51,638 nucleotides of DNA from Streptacidiphilus anmyonensis (GCF_000787855.1 NZ_BBPQ01000042.1:1-51638), one strand, 5' to 3'. Numbered from the stretch's first letter, positions 22,122 through 31,059 are shown. Program-made: numbers and translations. The notes: generated from the sequence alone by a model not told the origin.

Positions 22122-22454
22122 ATGTTCATTCGCGGTGACCACCGTCACCTCGCCGTGGAGGGCGAGCTCGACGTCCGCTCCGCGGCGGACGCGCGCACCG
22201 CGCTGCACCGGGCCGTCGACGACGGCGTCGGTGACCTCGTGCTGGAACTGAGCGGACTGTCCTCCTGGGACGCGACCGGCCTCGGCGTCATCATGGGCAC
22301 GCACCGGCGCGCCGGGCGGGCCGGACGGCGGCTCGTGCTGCGCGGCGTCCCGCTCCAGCTCCAGCGCCTGCTGGTGGCCACCAAGCTGCACCGCATCCTG
22401 GCCATCGAGAGCTACTACCCCGAGGCCGACCCGATGCCGGTCTCCATCCCGTAA
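22122..22454 (+). CDS. STAS-domain protein (anti-sigma factor antagonist-like)
   Basis: A 110-aa single STAS domain: ELDVRSAADARTAL, LVLELSGLSSWDATGLG and RRAGRAGRRLVLRGVP. In anti-anti-sigma factors the phosphorylated residue is the Ser in D-S-S-G; here the segment reads DATG with Thr52. Phosphorylation on Thr is possible, but regulation may also differ. No anti-sigma kinase gene is next to it. GAGGGGAG precedes the ATG, and the preceding 200 bp hold only the terminator above and AT-richer promoter-like sequence. Confidence 0.87.
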   Translation: MFIRGDHRHLAVEGELDVRSAADARTALHRAVDDGVGDLVLELSGLSSWDATGLGVIMGTHRRAGRAGRRLVLRGVPLQLQRLLVATKLHRILAIESYYPEADPMPVSIP

Positions 22455-22585
22455 CGGTCCGGTCCCGTCGTAACGGTCTGGTCTCGACCACTCCCCACCA
22501 GTAACTTCCGTGCCGCAGAATGACCCCCGCATCGTGCCCTTCCGAGGCACGGTCGTACGGGCCGGAAGACGGGCTGGAAGAAGAC

Positions 22586-24877
22586 GTGGGCGAAGCCACA
22601 GGCCATCACTCCGCTCACACCCCCAGTGGCGGCGAGCTGGTACTCAGGAACAATACGAGCGGCACGGTCGTCAGCACCGTCCCCGAGCAGAGCCATGCCC
22701 AGGCGAACGGCGGCGAGCGCCGTCCCGACGGCAGCGCCCGCAGCGGTGAGCTCGTCGTCGGCCACCTGCTGCTGACCGTCAACGGCCCCGAGGGCTCCAC
22801 CCCGGAACGGCTGCCGGACGAACGCCACCCCGCCGCGCCCGCCGTGCCGGCCGCCCCGACGGGCACCGCCCGCTACGTCCTGTCCGGTCTGCTGGAGCGC
22901 GAGGAGCAGTGCGCGCGACTGCGCGAGCTGCTCGGCCAGGGCCGCTCGGTACGGCTCACCGGCCCGCACGGCTCCGGCCGCACGGCCGTGCTGGACGCCG
23001 TGGCCGCCTCCTGCGCCGCGCTGACGCCCGGCGGCGTCGTCCGGCTGAGCGCCCACCGCAAGCCCCTCGGAGACGTGCTCCAGGCCCTCTACGAGGCCCT
23101 CGGCGGCGCTCCCGGGCACCGGCCCTCCCGCCGTGAACTGCCCGGCCTGCTGGCGGGGGTGCGGGCCATCGTCCTCGTCGACGACGTCGACTTCGGCGGC
23201 GAGGCTCTCGACGACCTGCTCGGCGCCGCGCCCGACTGCTCCTACCTGATCGCCGCCACACCGGAGACGCAGGCGCCCTCCGTCGGCGCGCCGATCGAGG
23301 AGTCGCGCCTGGGCGGGCTCACCCGGGCCGGCAGCCTCGCGCTGCTCGCCAAGCTGGCCGGCCGCTCGCTCGACGAGAGCGAGCGTGCCTGGGCGGTGGA
23401 CCTCTGGTTCGAGTCCGAGGGCCTGCCGCTGCGCTTCGTCCAGGCGGCGGCGCTGCTGCGCCACCGCGAGGTGGCGATCGACGCCCTCGCGGGCGGCCTG
23501 GTCGAGCCGGACGAGGACCCGGTGCCGCTGCCGACCGTCGCCGAGAGCGCCGCCCCGGCCGTCCGCATCGCCCGCGGCCTCGGCGAGCCGGCACGGCGCG
23601 TCCTCGAACTCGCCTCGGCGCTGGGCGGGGAGATCCCCACCCCGCCGCACCTGCCCGCGCTCGTCGACGTCGGCCACGGCGAGGCCGCGCTGGAGGAGTT
23701 GGTCGAGGCGGGCCTCGCCGAGCCGACCCCCGGGAGCACGCACCGCCTCGTCGAGGGCGCCGCGCTGCTGCTCGCCGAGGAGTGGCCGGCGGTCGGCCTC
23801 GCCGACGCCGGACAGCACTTCACCTGGTGGACCGGCCACGCCTCGGTCACGGAGGCTCAGATAGCGGCCGAGGCCGAGGTCCTGCTGGCCGTCCTGCGGA
23901 CCGACCAGGAGGCCGGTCGGCACGAGCAGGTCGTCCTCCTCGCCCGCGCCTGCGCGCCCTCGTTCGCGCTCGCGCTGCGCTGGGGCGCCTGGGAGCGCGC
24001 CCTGCGGTACGGGCTGGAGTCCGCGCGGGCGACCGAGTCCGTCGCCCAGGAGGCGTGGTTCCACCACGAGCTCGGGGTGCTCACCTTCTGCGCGGGAGCG
24101 TACGACCGCTCGCGCGCCGAACTGGAGGCCTCCGTCGCGCTGCGGGGCGCCCTCGCCGACACGCGCGGCACCGCCAACGGCCGCCACGTGCTGGAACTGC
24201 TGGACCAGGCCTTGGTGCTCTCCGGTGCGACCGCGCTCACCGCGGCCCGCGGCCGCGACGAGCGTCTGCGGCGCTTCGCGCCGTTCGCGACGCTGCGCAA
24301 CGCCTCCCGCTCCGCGGTCGCCTCCGCGCGCCCCACGGCGCGACCGGTGGGCCGGCACGCGCTCGACATCCGCAGCCAGCCCGCCACCCGACGCCAACTG
24401 GCGCTGGCCGCAGGCGCGGTGGTCCTCATGGGCGTCCTCGGCGCGGGCGTCGCCGTCGCGGTCACCTCGTTGGGCGACTCCACTCCGCCCTCCGGCACCC
24501 CGGTCGTCCCGGCCGACACCCCGGCCGCGACCGATCCCGCCTTCCCGTCCACGACGGACGCCCCGACGGACTCCGCCTCCCCGTCCGCGTCCGCCTCCGG
24601 CAGCCCGTCGGCCTCGCCGAGCGGCTCCGGCACGACCTCGGGCGCGGGCGGTCAGGCCGGCGGACAGCCGAATCCTGGCACCTCGTCGACGCCTCCGACG
24701 GCGACTCCCTCGCAGCCGGGCCGGACGACCACCCCGACGAGTACCCCGAGCGCGTCGAAGTCTCCTTCGGCGCCGCCGACCACCCCGACCCCGACGGACA
24801 CGGCCACCGCGTCCCCGACGGACTCCCCGACCTCCGCCGCGGGCGGACAGGACGCGACGACCGGTCCGCTCGGCTGA
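22586..24877 (+). CDS. Membrane-anchored P-loop ATPase-like protein with Ser/Thr/Pro-rich tail
   Basis: I do not recognise a named function. The ~763-aa product has a polar N-terminus and a STAND/AAA-like NTPase region with P-loop GPHGSGRT near residue 126 (Arg where Lys is usual) and Walker B IVLVDDVD near residue 195. A helical winged-helix-like region follows, with possible TPR-like helices (AWFHHELGVLTFCAGAYDRS near residue 495). Then come a basic stretch, one membrane helix near residues 604-628, and a ~130-residue tail of Pro, Thr, Ser and Gly. The topology suggests a cytoplasmic ATPase and an external, probably glycosylated tail. GTG 22586 has GGAAG five bases upstream; ATG 22520 is an alternative without a ribosome site. 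The STAS gene is 131 bp upstream. Confidence 0.8.
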   Translation: MGEATGHHSAHTPSGGELVLRNNTSGTVVSTVPEQSHAQANGGERRPDGSARSGELVVGHLLLTVNGPEGSTPERLPDERHPAAPAVPAAPTGTARYVLSGLLEREEQCARLRELLGQGRSVRLTGPHGSGRTAVLDAVAASCAALTPGGVVRLSAHRKPLGDVLQALYEALGGAPGHRPSRRELPGLLAGVRAIVLVDDVDFGGEALDDLLGAAPDCSYLIAATPETQAPSVGAPIEESRLGGLTRAGSLALLAKLAGRSLDESERAWAVDLWFESEGLPLRFVQAAALLRHREVAIDALAGGLVEPDEDPVPLPTVAESAAPAVRIARGLGEPARRVLELASALGGEIPTPPHLPALVDVGHGEAALEELVEAGLAEPTPGSTHRLVEGAALLLAEEWPAVGLADAGQHFTWWTGHASVTEAQIAAEAEVLLAVLRTDQEAGRHEQVVLLARACAPSFALALRWGAWERALRYGLESARATESVAQEAWFHHELGVLTFCAGAYDRSRAELEASVALRGALADTRGTANGRHVLELLDQALVLSGATALTAARGRDERLRRFAPFATLRNASRSAVASARPTARPVGRHALDIRSQPATRRQLALAAGAVVLMGVLGAGVAVAVTSLGDSTPPSGTPVVPADTPAATDPAFPSTTDAPTDSASPSASASGSPSASPSGSGTTSGAGGQAGGQPNPGTSSTPPTATPSQPGRTTTPTSTPSASKSPSAPPTTPTPTDTATASPTDSPTSAAGGQDATTGPLG

Positions 24878-24915
24878 CTGAGGCAGTTCCTCGGGCCGCT
24901 GAGGTGAGCCCTCGG

Positions 24916-25575
24916 CTAGAACAGCTTGAGCTTGTCGTCCTCGATGCCGCGGAGGCCGTCGTAGTCGAGGATCACGCAGTCGATGCCGCGGTCGGCGGCC
25001 AGGACCCGGGCCTGGGGCTTGATCTGCTGGGCGGCGAAGACGCCCTTCACGGGCGCCAGCAGGGGGTCGCGGTTGAGCAGCTCCAGGTAGCGGGTCAGCT
25101 GCTCGACGCCGTCGATCTCGCCGCGGCGCTTGATCTCGACCGCGACCGTCGTGCCGTCCGCGTCGCGGCAGAGGATGTCGACGGGGCCGATGGCCGTCAT
25201 GTACTCGCGGCGGATCAGGCTCCAGCCCGCGCCGAGGACCTCCATGCGGTCCGCCAGCAGCTCCTGGAGGTGTGCCTCGACCCCGTCCTTGATCAGACCG
25301 GGGTCGACACCGAGTTCGTGGGTGGAATCGAGCATCACTTCTTCGAGCGTGATGATCAACTTCTCGCCAGCCTTGTTCTCCACTGTCCAGCGTCCGTCCT
25401 CCTCTTTGAGGGAGCACGGCGGTGACATCCAGTTGAGCGGCTTGTAGGCGCGGTCGTCGGAGTGCACGGCGACACTCCCGTCCGACTTCACCAGGATGAG
25501 CCGAGGGGCGGACGGCAGGTGGGCGGTGAGCCGGCCTGCGTAGTCGACGGAACAGCGGGCAATGACGAGACGCAC
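24916..25575 (-). CDS. nucS: Mismatch-specific endonuclease NucS (EndoMS)
   Basis: Cuts both strands at mismatches and is the core of MutS/MutL-independent mismatch repair in actinobacteria. The 219-aa protein has the N-terminal DNA-binding/dimer domain ([10 protein letters not shown] near residue 45). The restriction-like nuclease core shows IGPVDILC (Asp133) and VAVEIKRRG (Glu147, Lys149). It ends in DDKLKLF, a sliding-clamp-binding type tail. It starts at GTG 25575. TAGCGT on the minus strand ends 8 nt before the start, so it is probably leaderless. It converges with the ATPase gene, with 38 bp between the stop codons. Confidence 0.96.
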   Translation of the reverse strand: MRLVIARCSVDYAGRLTAHLPSAPRLILVKSDGSVAVHSDDRAYKPLNWMSPPCSLKEEDGRWTVENKAGEKLIITLEEVMLDSTHELGVDPGLIKDGVEAHLQELLADRMEVLGAGWSLIRREYMTAIGPVDILCRDADGTTVAVEIKRRGEIDGVEQLTRYLELLNRDPLLAPVKGVFAAQQIKPQARVLAADRGIDCVILDYDGLRGIEDDKLKLF

Positions 25576-25938
25576 GGCCGACCACGCTAGCCCACGGAGG
25601 CCATTCGAAGCGATTCCGCGGGAAGACGGGCTTTCCAGTGGTAAGCGGAAACCGGATGCCGCACGGTGGCGTTGTCATCACTCAGAGGAACCGCCGACCA
25701 CGCAGCGCAGTGTAATGGTGACTGTCAGATCATCTTCGACTCTGGCTTGATCCATTCGTTGTGCTCTGGTGCCGCTGCTTACAGGGGCTTACGGTGTGTC
25801 ACGGCCACTCAGGGTAGGGAGATTGCCACATTCCGCTCCCTGTCCGGCCGTTCCCTGGGACGCTGGTAGCGGTGCCACCGTCCGCTCAGCACCACCCCCC
25901 GGGGGAGCCGCCCCGGGGGCCCTGCGAGAGGAGAACCC
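25576..25938. other. Non-coding gap with lower GC between nucS and the next gene
   Basis: This divergent gap of 363 bp has visibly more A/T than the flanking genes between about 25600 and 25840, as expected for promoters in both directions. The only certain structure is the hairpin at its 3' end. I see no convincing gene in it. Confidence 0.6.
25896..25919 (+). promoter_or_regulatory. GC hairpin in the leader before 25939
   Basis: CCCCCGGGG and CCCCGGGGG are perfect 9-bp arms around a 6-nt loop. It ends shortly before the ribosome site GAGAGGAG. It could attenuate transcription or hide the leader. Confidence 0.5.
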
Positions 25939-26331
25939 ATGTCGCTCGACGTCTCACCGGCCCTGCTTGAGATGGCCGAACGAGGCGAGGTCGACGAGCG
26001 GGAATTCGTCGACTGCGTCCGCACCTCCCTGCCCTATGCCTGGGACCTGATCAGCTCGCTGGTGCTCCAGCGGGAGGTCGACGGCGGTGAGTTCGCCGAC
26101 AACCAGGTCCCCCCGCCGTCCGAGACGGAGCGCGGACAACTGCTGCGCGCCCTGGCGAGCGACGCCATCAGGGGTTCACTGGAACGGCACTTCGGGGTGC
26201 GTCTCGCTTTCCAGAACTGCCATCGGGTCGCGGTGTTTTCGCCAGGGCCCGAGTCCGAGGCCCGCTACGCCGCGTTCACCTCGGTGCGGGCCCAGCTGCT
26301 CAACCAGTCACCCGAGCTCCGCGACTGCTGA
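25939..26331 (+). CDS. Conserved streptomycete hypothetical protein (SCO5389-like)
   Basis: A 130-aa soluble, mostly helical protein with no catalytic motif that I recognise. It starts MSLDVSPALLEMAERGEVDE with GAGAGGAG upstream. The middle has LPYAWDLISSLVLQ, and the C-terminal half has the pattern FGVRLAFQNCHRVAVF...RYAAFTSVRAQLLNQSPEL. In position and look it matches a family that I recall as SCO5389-like proteins, conserved across Streptomyces. Function unknown. Confidence 0.78.
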   Translation: MSLDVSPALLEMAERGEVDEREFVDCVRTSLPYAWDLISSLVLQREVDGGEFADNQVPPPSETERGQLLRALASDAIRGSLERHFGVRLAFQNCHRVAVFSPGPESEARYAAFTSVRAQLLNQSPELRDC

Positions 26332-26381
26332 TCGGCTCGGACCCGGCTCGGACCTGACTCGAACCCGACTCGGACGCGGGC

Positions 26382-27635
26382 TCAGTCCTGCGGCAGCTGG
26401 GGGAGGACTTCCGCACCCAGCCGAGCGATGTTGGCCACCGTCTCGGCCCGGTCGCCGGAGCCCTCCACCAGCAGGGCGAAGCGCCGGATGCCCGTGCGTT
26501 CGTGCGTGGCGAGCAGCCGGTCGGCGCAGAGCCGGGGGGTGCCCACGGCGTGCAGGTCGCACAGCAGCTCGGTGTACTGCTCCGGATCGCGCATCCGGCG
26601 CTCGCGCCCGTCCACCGTGCGGTGCGCGCCGAGCCCGAAGCGGAAGAAGTCCGGCATGGCCCGCAGCAGGCGGGACCTCGCGTCGGCCGTACGGTCGGCG
26701 ACCTGGGCCACACCGGCGGCGACGTGCTCGGCCTCGATCCGGGCCACCTGGTCCGGCGTGCGGCCGGCCTCCAGCGCGGCGGCGCGGTAGGCGGCCACCA
26801 TCTCGGCCTTGTCCTCGTCACCCGAGTGCATGCCGAGCAGCATCGGCAGGCCCTGCTGCGCGGCCAGCCGCACGGTGCCGAGCGACGTGCAGGCGACCAC
26901 CACGGGCGGCCCCCCGGCCGTCCGTGCGCCGCTCCCGGCCGCCGCCGGGGAGGGCGCGGAGGCCTCCGCGAAGGCGTGCTGGGCCGGGCCCGCCTGACGG
27001 TCCGCCCGTGTCGCCGCTGCCGCCTGGCGCCCGGTGTGGTGCGGCAGGAAGGGCCGTTCCGTCGCCCGCGGGACGACCGTGACCTCCGGGAACTGGTAGC
27101 GGGGCCCGGAGGCGCCGACGCGGGAGGAGCGCAGCCAGCGCAGCAGCAGATCCAGCGATTCGGGGAAGCCCCGCTCGTACGCCTCCGCGCCACCCCCGAA
27201 GACGGCGAGATCCACCCACGGCCCGCCACGCCCCACGCCCAGCGTGAACCGCCCGCCGGAGGTGAGGTGCAGCAGCGCGGCCTGCTCGCCGAGGCGCACC
27301 GGGTGGTGCGTCGGCAGCACGCTCACCGCCGTACCGATGCGCACCCGCCGGGTGCGGCCGAGCAGCAGCCCCGCGAGCGTCGCGGCGTCCGGGCAGACGC
27401 CGTACGGCACGAAGTGGTGCTCGGCCAGCCAGACGCTGTCCAGGCCCGCCTGCTCGGCGGCCACGGCGGCGGAGACGGTGCGCTCCAAGGCCTCGGCGTG
27501 GCCCTGCCCGGGAAACTGGGCGGAGAGCAGGAAGACTCCGGTGCTGAGCCCGCCCGGTACCCGCCGCGCGCTGCGCTGCCGGGGCAGCTTGTACGGCGCG
27601 AGGGTGGGTACGGCGCTGGCGTGCACGGCGGACAT
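26382..27635 (-). CDS. LLM-class (luciferase-like) flavin-dependent oxidoreductase
   Basis: Bacterial-luciferase-like TIM-barrel monooxygenase using F420 or FMN. The 417-aa protein shows FGxF-type start STGVFLLSAQFPGQGH, WLAEHHFVPYGVCPDAATLAG near residue 70 and GTAVSVLPTHHPVRLGEQAALL. LTSGGRFTLGVGRGGPWVD and the C-terminal VGTPRLCADRLLATHERTGIRRFALL complete the fold. An Ala/Arg/Gly-rich insert of ~45 residues (about 195-240) interrupts the barrel and looks like a flexible loop. The substrate cannot be named. It stands alone on this strand. Confidence 0.9.
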   Translation of the reverse strand: MSAVHASAVPTLAPYKLPRQRSARRVPGGLSTGVFLLSAQFPGQGHAEALERTVSAAVAAEQAGLDSVWLAEHHFVPYGVCPDAATLAGLLLGRTRRVRIGTAVSVLPTHHPVRLGEQAALLHLTSGGRFTLGVGRGGPWVDLAVFGGGAEAYERGFPESLDLLLRWLRSSRVGASGPRYQFPEVTVVPRATERPFLPHHTGRQAAAATRADRQAGPAQHAFAEASAPSPAAAGSGARTAGGPPVVVACTSLGTVRLAAQQGLPMLLGMHSGDEDKAEMVAAYRAAALEAGRTPDQVARIEAEHVAAGVAQVADRTADARSRLLRAMPDFFRFGLGAHRTVDGRERRMRDPEQYTELLCDLHAVGTPRLCADRLLATHERTGIRRFALLVEGSGDRAETVANIARLGAEVLPQLPQD

Positions 27636-27876
27636 GGAATCAACTCCTTGGCCCCGCGGGGAACTTCGATCCCGCGACTACCACAGGAGTAACTCACGTC
27701 ATGTGCCACGGGCACAGCGGAATCCGGGCATCGACGTGATAACGGGTGGATTTGCCCTTGCGCCCTGGCAGGATCCCGGCCCCTGTGGTAAAAGCCACCC
27801 CCGGCGCGTTCGGGGGCCCGCGCGACGCGCTCCACTACCCTTGTCAGACCAGCATGCCGCCCACCTAGGGGGAACG

Positions 27877-28206
27877 ATGTCTCCTCGCCGAAGTCGCCCC
27901 CACGGGGACGAACCCAGGAACGCCCGTGCGGTTGGCGGCGGCACCTGGCTGGAGCGGACCGAGACCTACGGCGACGAGGAGTGGAAGGTCCGCGCGGTCG
28001 CCGGCGACAGCGGCAAGTCCTACCGCTGCCCCGGCTGCGACCAGGAGATCCCGCGCGGCGTCGGCCACGTCGTGGCGTGGCCCGCGCTGTCGATGGGCTC
28101 GTCCGGGGGAGTGGACGACCGCCGCCACTGGCACCGCGCCTGCTGGTCCAACCGCGAACGCCGCGGCCCCAACGTGCTGCGGGGACGCGGCGCTCCGAGG
28201 TACTGA
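27877..28206 (+). CDS. Small Cys/His protein, probable zinc binding
   Basis: The 109-aa product starts MSPRRSRPHGDEPRNARAVG with AGGGGGAACG upstream. It contains SYRCPGCDQEIPRGVGHVV and HWHRACWSNRERRG, a CxxC...HxxC pattern suggesting one treble-clef-like zinc site. The termini are rich in Arg and Pro. Related proteins in Streptomyces often carry the automatic label ATP/GTP-binding protein, but I see no P-loop. Its role is unknown; nucleic-acid binding is possible. TACCCT near 27837 may be its -10 box. Confidence 0.75.
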   Translation: MSPRRSRPHGDEPRNARAVGGGTWLERTETYGDEEWKVRAVAGDSGKSYRCPGCDQEIPRGVGHVVAWPALSMGSSGGVDDRRHWHRACWSNRERRGPNVLRGRGAPRY

Positions 28207-28220
28207 CGGGCTGCCGGGGA

Positions 28221-28979
28221 CTACGCGTCCCGACGTGCGAAGAGCAGGTAGCCGATCACCACGCAGCCCACGGACCAGGCGAGCACGATGAAGAAGCCCG
28301 CCGTCGGCCCGTAGGGGACGTCCGTGTTCCCGTGCACCGAGTACAGCTGCCGGCCGGCCACGTCGGGGAAGAAGTGCGCGACGTTCTTCACCTTCGGGAC
28401 CGCGTTGAGGATCGGCGAGACCAGGAAGAAGAACGGCATCAGGATCGCCAGCGCCGGGATCGGGCGGCGCACGATGAAGGCGACGCCCACGGACAGCAGG
28501 GCCAGCAGCGTCATGTAGACGGCCATGCCGAACACCGCCCGGGTCACCCCGGGGTCCGAGAGGGACGTGCGGTGGCTGCCGAGCAGGGCCTGGCCCAGGA
28601 AGAAGCTGATGAACGCGGTCAGCACCGAGACGACGCCGACCAGGCCCACCACGGTCAGGACCTTGGCCAGCATCAGGGTCAGGCGCTGCGGCACGGCGCC
28701 GAGCGTCGCGCGGATCATGCCGCTGCTGTACTCGCTGGTGACGACGAGCACCGCGAAGACGATCAGCGCGAGCTGGCCCAGGGCGATACCGCTGAAGCTG
28801 GCCCCTGTCGCGTCGAAGTCGGCACGTTCGGACGCGGGCTGGGTGTTCCAGGTCGAGGCGAGCACGGCGCACACGACCGCGCCCAGGCCCACCGTGACCA
28901 CGAACGTGAGCAGCAGCGTGATGAAGGTGGACCGGACCGTTCTGACCTTGATCCACTCGGAGAGCAGCACCGGGAACAT
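28221..28979 (-). CDS. ABC-2 type transporter permease
   Basis: The 252-aa integral membrane protein has six hydrophobic segments and starts MFPVLLSEWIKVRTVRSTFITLLL, the typical amphipathic N-terminus of ABC-2 permeases. EYSSGMIRATLGAVPQR near residue 85 is the conserved coupling-loop motif. The ATG lies 2 bp after the stop of the ATPase gene, so both are co-transcribed and coupled. The exported substrate is unknown; this class often acts in drug or peptide resistance. Confidence 0.92.
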   Translation of the reverse strand: MFPVLLSEWIKVRTVRSTFITLLLTFVVTVGLGAVVCAVLASTWNTQPASERADFDATGASFSGIALGQLALIVFAVLVVTSEYSSGMIRATLGAVPQRLTLMLAKVLTVVGLVGVVSVLTAFISFFLGQALLGSHRTSLSDPGVTRAVFGMAVYMTLLALLSVGVAFIVRRPIPALAILMPFFFLVSPILNAVPKVKNVAHFFPDVAGRQLYSVHGNTDVPYGPTAGFFIVLAWSVGCVVIGYLLFARRDA

Positions 28980-28981
28980 CG

Positions 28982-29968
28982 TCAGCTCTCCTTCTTCCAG
29001 TTCGCGCCCCAGGCGGCCGCGGGCTCGGGCTTGGGGTCCTGCTGCGCGGGCGCGCCGGTGCCGGACCCGCCGGTGTGGTACTCGACGGACTCCGCCGTCA
29101 TCCGCATGAACGCCTCCTCCAGCGAGGCGCGCTGCGGGCTCAGCTCGTGGAGCGTCACGCGGTGTTCGGCCGCGAGGTCGCCGATGCGGGCCATGTCGCC
29201 GTTCTCCACCTCCCACCCGCCGTCTCTGTCCTGCAGGGCGGTCATGCCGTTGCGGGAGAGCATGTCCAGCAGCTGCTCGGGCTGCGGGGTGCGCAGCCGC
29301 ACGAAGGAGCGGGAGTTCTGGTCGATGAACTGGTTCATCGGCATGTCCGCGAGGAGCCGGCCGCGGCCGATCACGATGAGGTGCTCGGCGGTCAGCGCCA
29401 TCTCGCTCATCAGGTGCGAGGAGACGAAGACCGTGCGTCCCTCGGCGGCCAGGGACTTCATCAGGTTGCGGACCCAGAGGATGCCCTCCGGGTCCAGGCC
29501 GTTGACCGGCTCGTCGAACATCAGGATCTTCGGATCTCCGAGCAGCGCCGCGGCGATCCCGAGCCGCTGCCCCATGCCGAGCGAGAACCCGCCGGAACGC
29601 TTCTTGGCGACGGCGGTCAGCCCGACCAGGGCGAGCACCTCGTCCACCCGCCGGGTCGGAATGCGGTTGCTGGCCGCGAGCCAGAGCAGGTGGTTGTAGG
29701 CGGTGCGCCCCGGGTGCACGGCCTTGGCCTCCAGCAGGGCGCCGATGTACTTCAGCGGTTCGCGGAGCTGGCCGTAGTGCTTGCCGTCGATCCGGACCGA
29801 TCCCGAGGTCGGCCGGTCGAGATCGAGCAGCATGCGCATGGTCGTCGACTTGCCGGCGCCGTTCGGGCCGAGGAAGCCCGTCACCACGCCCTGCGGGATG
29901 GTGAAGCTGAGATGGTCGACGGCGAGTTTGTCGCCGTACCGCTTGGTCAGCTCGTTGACCTCGATCAT
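28982..29968 (-). CDS. ABC transporter ATP-binding protein
   Basis: The 328-aa drug-exporter type ATPase (CcmA/DrrA-like). The Walker A is GPNGAGKSTT (residues ~34-43), the signature is FSLGMGQRLGIA, the Walker B is ILMFDEPVNGLDPEG, and the switch His is in VFVSSHLM. A C-terminal extension of ~100 residues follows the ATPase core, as in multidrug types, and ends in an Ala/Pro/Gly-rich part. It is first of two genes with the permease. The divergent hydrolase gene starts 69 bp away across a palindrome. Confidence 0.94.
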   Translation of the reverse strand: MIEVNELTKRYGDKLAVDHLSFTIPQGVVTGFLGPNGAGKSTTMRMLLDLDRPTSGSVRIDGKHYGQLREPLKYIGALLEAKAVHPGRTAYNHLLWLAASNRIPTRRVDEVLALVGLTAVAKKRSGGFSLGMGQRLGIAAALLGDPKILMFDEPVNGLDPEGILWVRNLMKSLAAEGRTVFVSSHLMSEMALTAEHLIVIGRGRLLADMPMNQFIDQNSRSFVRLRTPQPEQLLDMLSRNGMTALQDRDGGWEVENGDMARIGDLAAEHRVTLHELSPQRASLEEAFMRMTAESVEYHTGGSGTGAPAQQDPKPEPAAAWGANWKKES

Positions 29969-30010
29969 GAGTTCACCCTAGGGCAGGATCGCCGTGGATG
30001 GGGGCTCGGA

Positions 30011-30024
30011 GCACCGATCGGTGC
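30011..30024. promoter_or_regulatory. 14-bp perfect palindrome between divergent genes
   Basis: GCACCGATCGGTGC is perfectly symmetrical. It lies just upstream of the TACGCT -10 candidate of the hydrolase gene (30026-30031) and 43 bp from the start of the ABC ATPase gene, a good place for an operator. Confidence 0.45.
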
Positions 30025-30037
30025 ATACGCTGTCCCC

Positions 30038-30832
30038 ATGACCGAACGACTCTCCGTGCGTGAGGCGGGCTCCGGCACGCCGTTGGTCCTGCTGCACGCG
30101 TTCCCGCTCTCCGCACGGATGTGGGAGTCCCAGCTCGACGAGCTCCCCGGCCCCGACGGAACGGACGCCCGTGTCCTCGCGGTCGACCTGCGCGGCTTCG
30201 GCGGCACGGCGCTCGGGGCCGACGCCCCCTCGCTGGACCTCCTCGCGGACGACATCGCGCTGCTGCTCGATGCCGCGGGCATCGAGCAGGCGGTCCTCGG
30301 CGGTCTCTCCATGGGCGGCTACGTCGCGATGGCCTTCGCACGCCGCCACCCGGGCCGCCTCTCCGGCCTCCTGCTCGCCGACACCAAGGGCGCCGCCGAC
30401 ACCGAGACCGCGCGCACCAACCGCGAACGCATCGCGAAGGCGGTCCTCGCCCGCGACAGCGTCCGCCTCCTGGTGGACGAGCAACTGCCCGCGCCGCTGC
30501 TCGGCGGGACGACGGCGAAGCGCTGCCCGAAGCTGGTCGACTACGTCGCGGAACTCATCGGGGAGGCGTCCCCGGCCGCGGTCGCCTGGGCCCAGCGCGC
30601 GATGGCCGCGCGCCCGGACTCCCTGCAGTCCCTCCGCGCCGTCGACGTCCCGGCCCTGGTCGTCGTCGGCGACGAGGACGCGCTCACCCCGGTCCCGGAC
30701 GCTGAGGCCCTGGCTTCCGCCCTGCCCCAGGCCGAACTGACGATCCTTCCGGGCGCGGGCCACCTCTCGGCACTGGAGGTCCCGGAGGCGTTCAACACCG
30801 CCGTCCGCGGCCTGCTCGCGCGCATCGACTAG
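30038..30832 (+). CDS. Alpha/beta hydrolase
   Basis: The 264-aa protein has a complete catalytic triad: nucleophile Ser91 in GGLSMGGY, Asp in VVGDEDALTPV and His in LPGAGHLSALEVPEAF. The oxyanion part is LLHAFPLSARMW. Its size and motifs resemble 3-oxoadipate enol-lactonase and related small-molecule hydrolases, but no pathway genes are nearby. TACGCT (30026-30031) ends 6 nt before the ATG with no ribosome site, so translation is probably leaderless. Frame-open sequence upstream overlaps the ABC gene on the other strand and is not coding. Confidence 0.9.
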   Translation: MTERLSVREAGSGTPLVLLHAFPLSARMWESQLDELPGPDGTDARVLAVDLRGFGGTALGADAPSLDLLADDIALLLDAAGIEQAVLGGLSMGGYVAMAFARRHPGRLSGLLLADTKGAADTETARTNRERIAKAVLARDSVRLLVDEQLPAPLLGGTTAKRCPKLVDYVAELIGEASPAAVAWAQRAMAARPDSLQSLRAVDVPALVVVGDEDALTPVPDAEALASALPQAELTILPGAGHLSALEVPEAFNTAVRGLLARID

Positions 30833-31059
30833 CGCCCCACGGAAATCCATCGAAAAAGTCCCTCCGGCCCCGCCCGGGACGGCCCCTTCCCGGCCCCGGA
30901 CGGGCGCTCGGTCGGCCCCGGGGCCGCGGGCCCGACCGGGATCCCGGCTCCCGCCGACGGGCGCGGCAGCAACCCGCCCAAGCCGTCGCCGTATGTGGCC
31001 TGACCTGGCCTTTCGTCCCGATCGTTTCTAGGATCGATCAGGGTCGAAAGGGGGGCCGG
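30833..31059. other. Intergenic region with hairpin
   Basis: CGGTCGG (30909-30915) and CCGACCG (about 30932-30938) flank a very GC-rich loop and may form the terminator of the hydrolase gene. TAGGAT at about 31030 may be the -10 box of the methyltransferase gene. No gene seen. Confidence 0.4.

Noticed and set aside
22415-25681. 1088-codon minus-strand open frame
   Set aside because: Crosses the ATPase gene, nucS and intergenic DNA; composition is that of a GC shadow.
25666-25869. 67-codon open frame in the nucS upstream gap
   Set aside because: No ribosome site, no conserved pattern, and it lies in promoter-like DNA.
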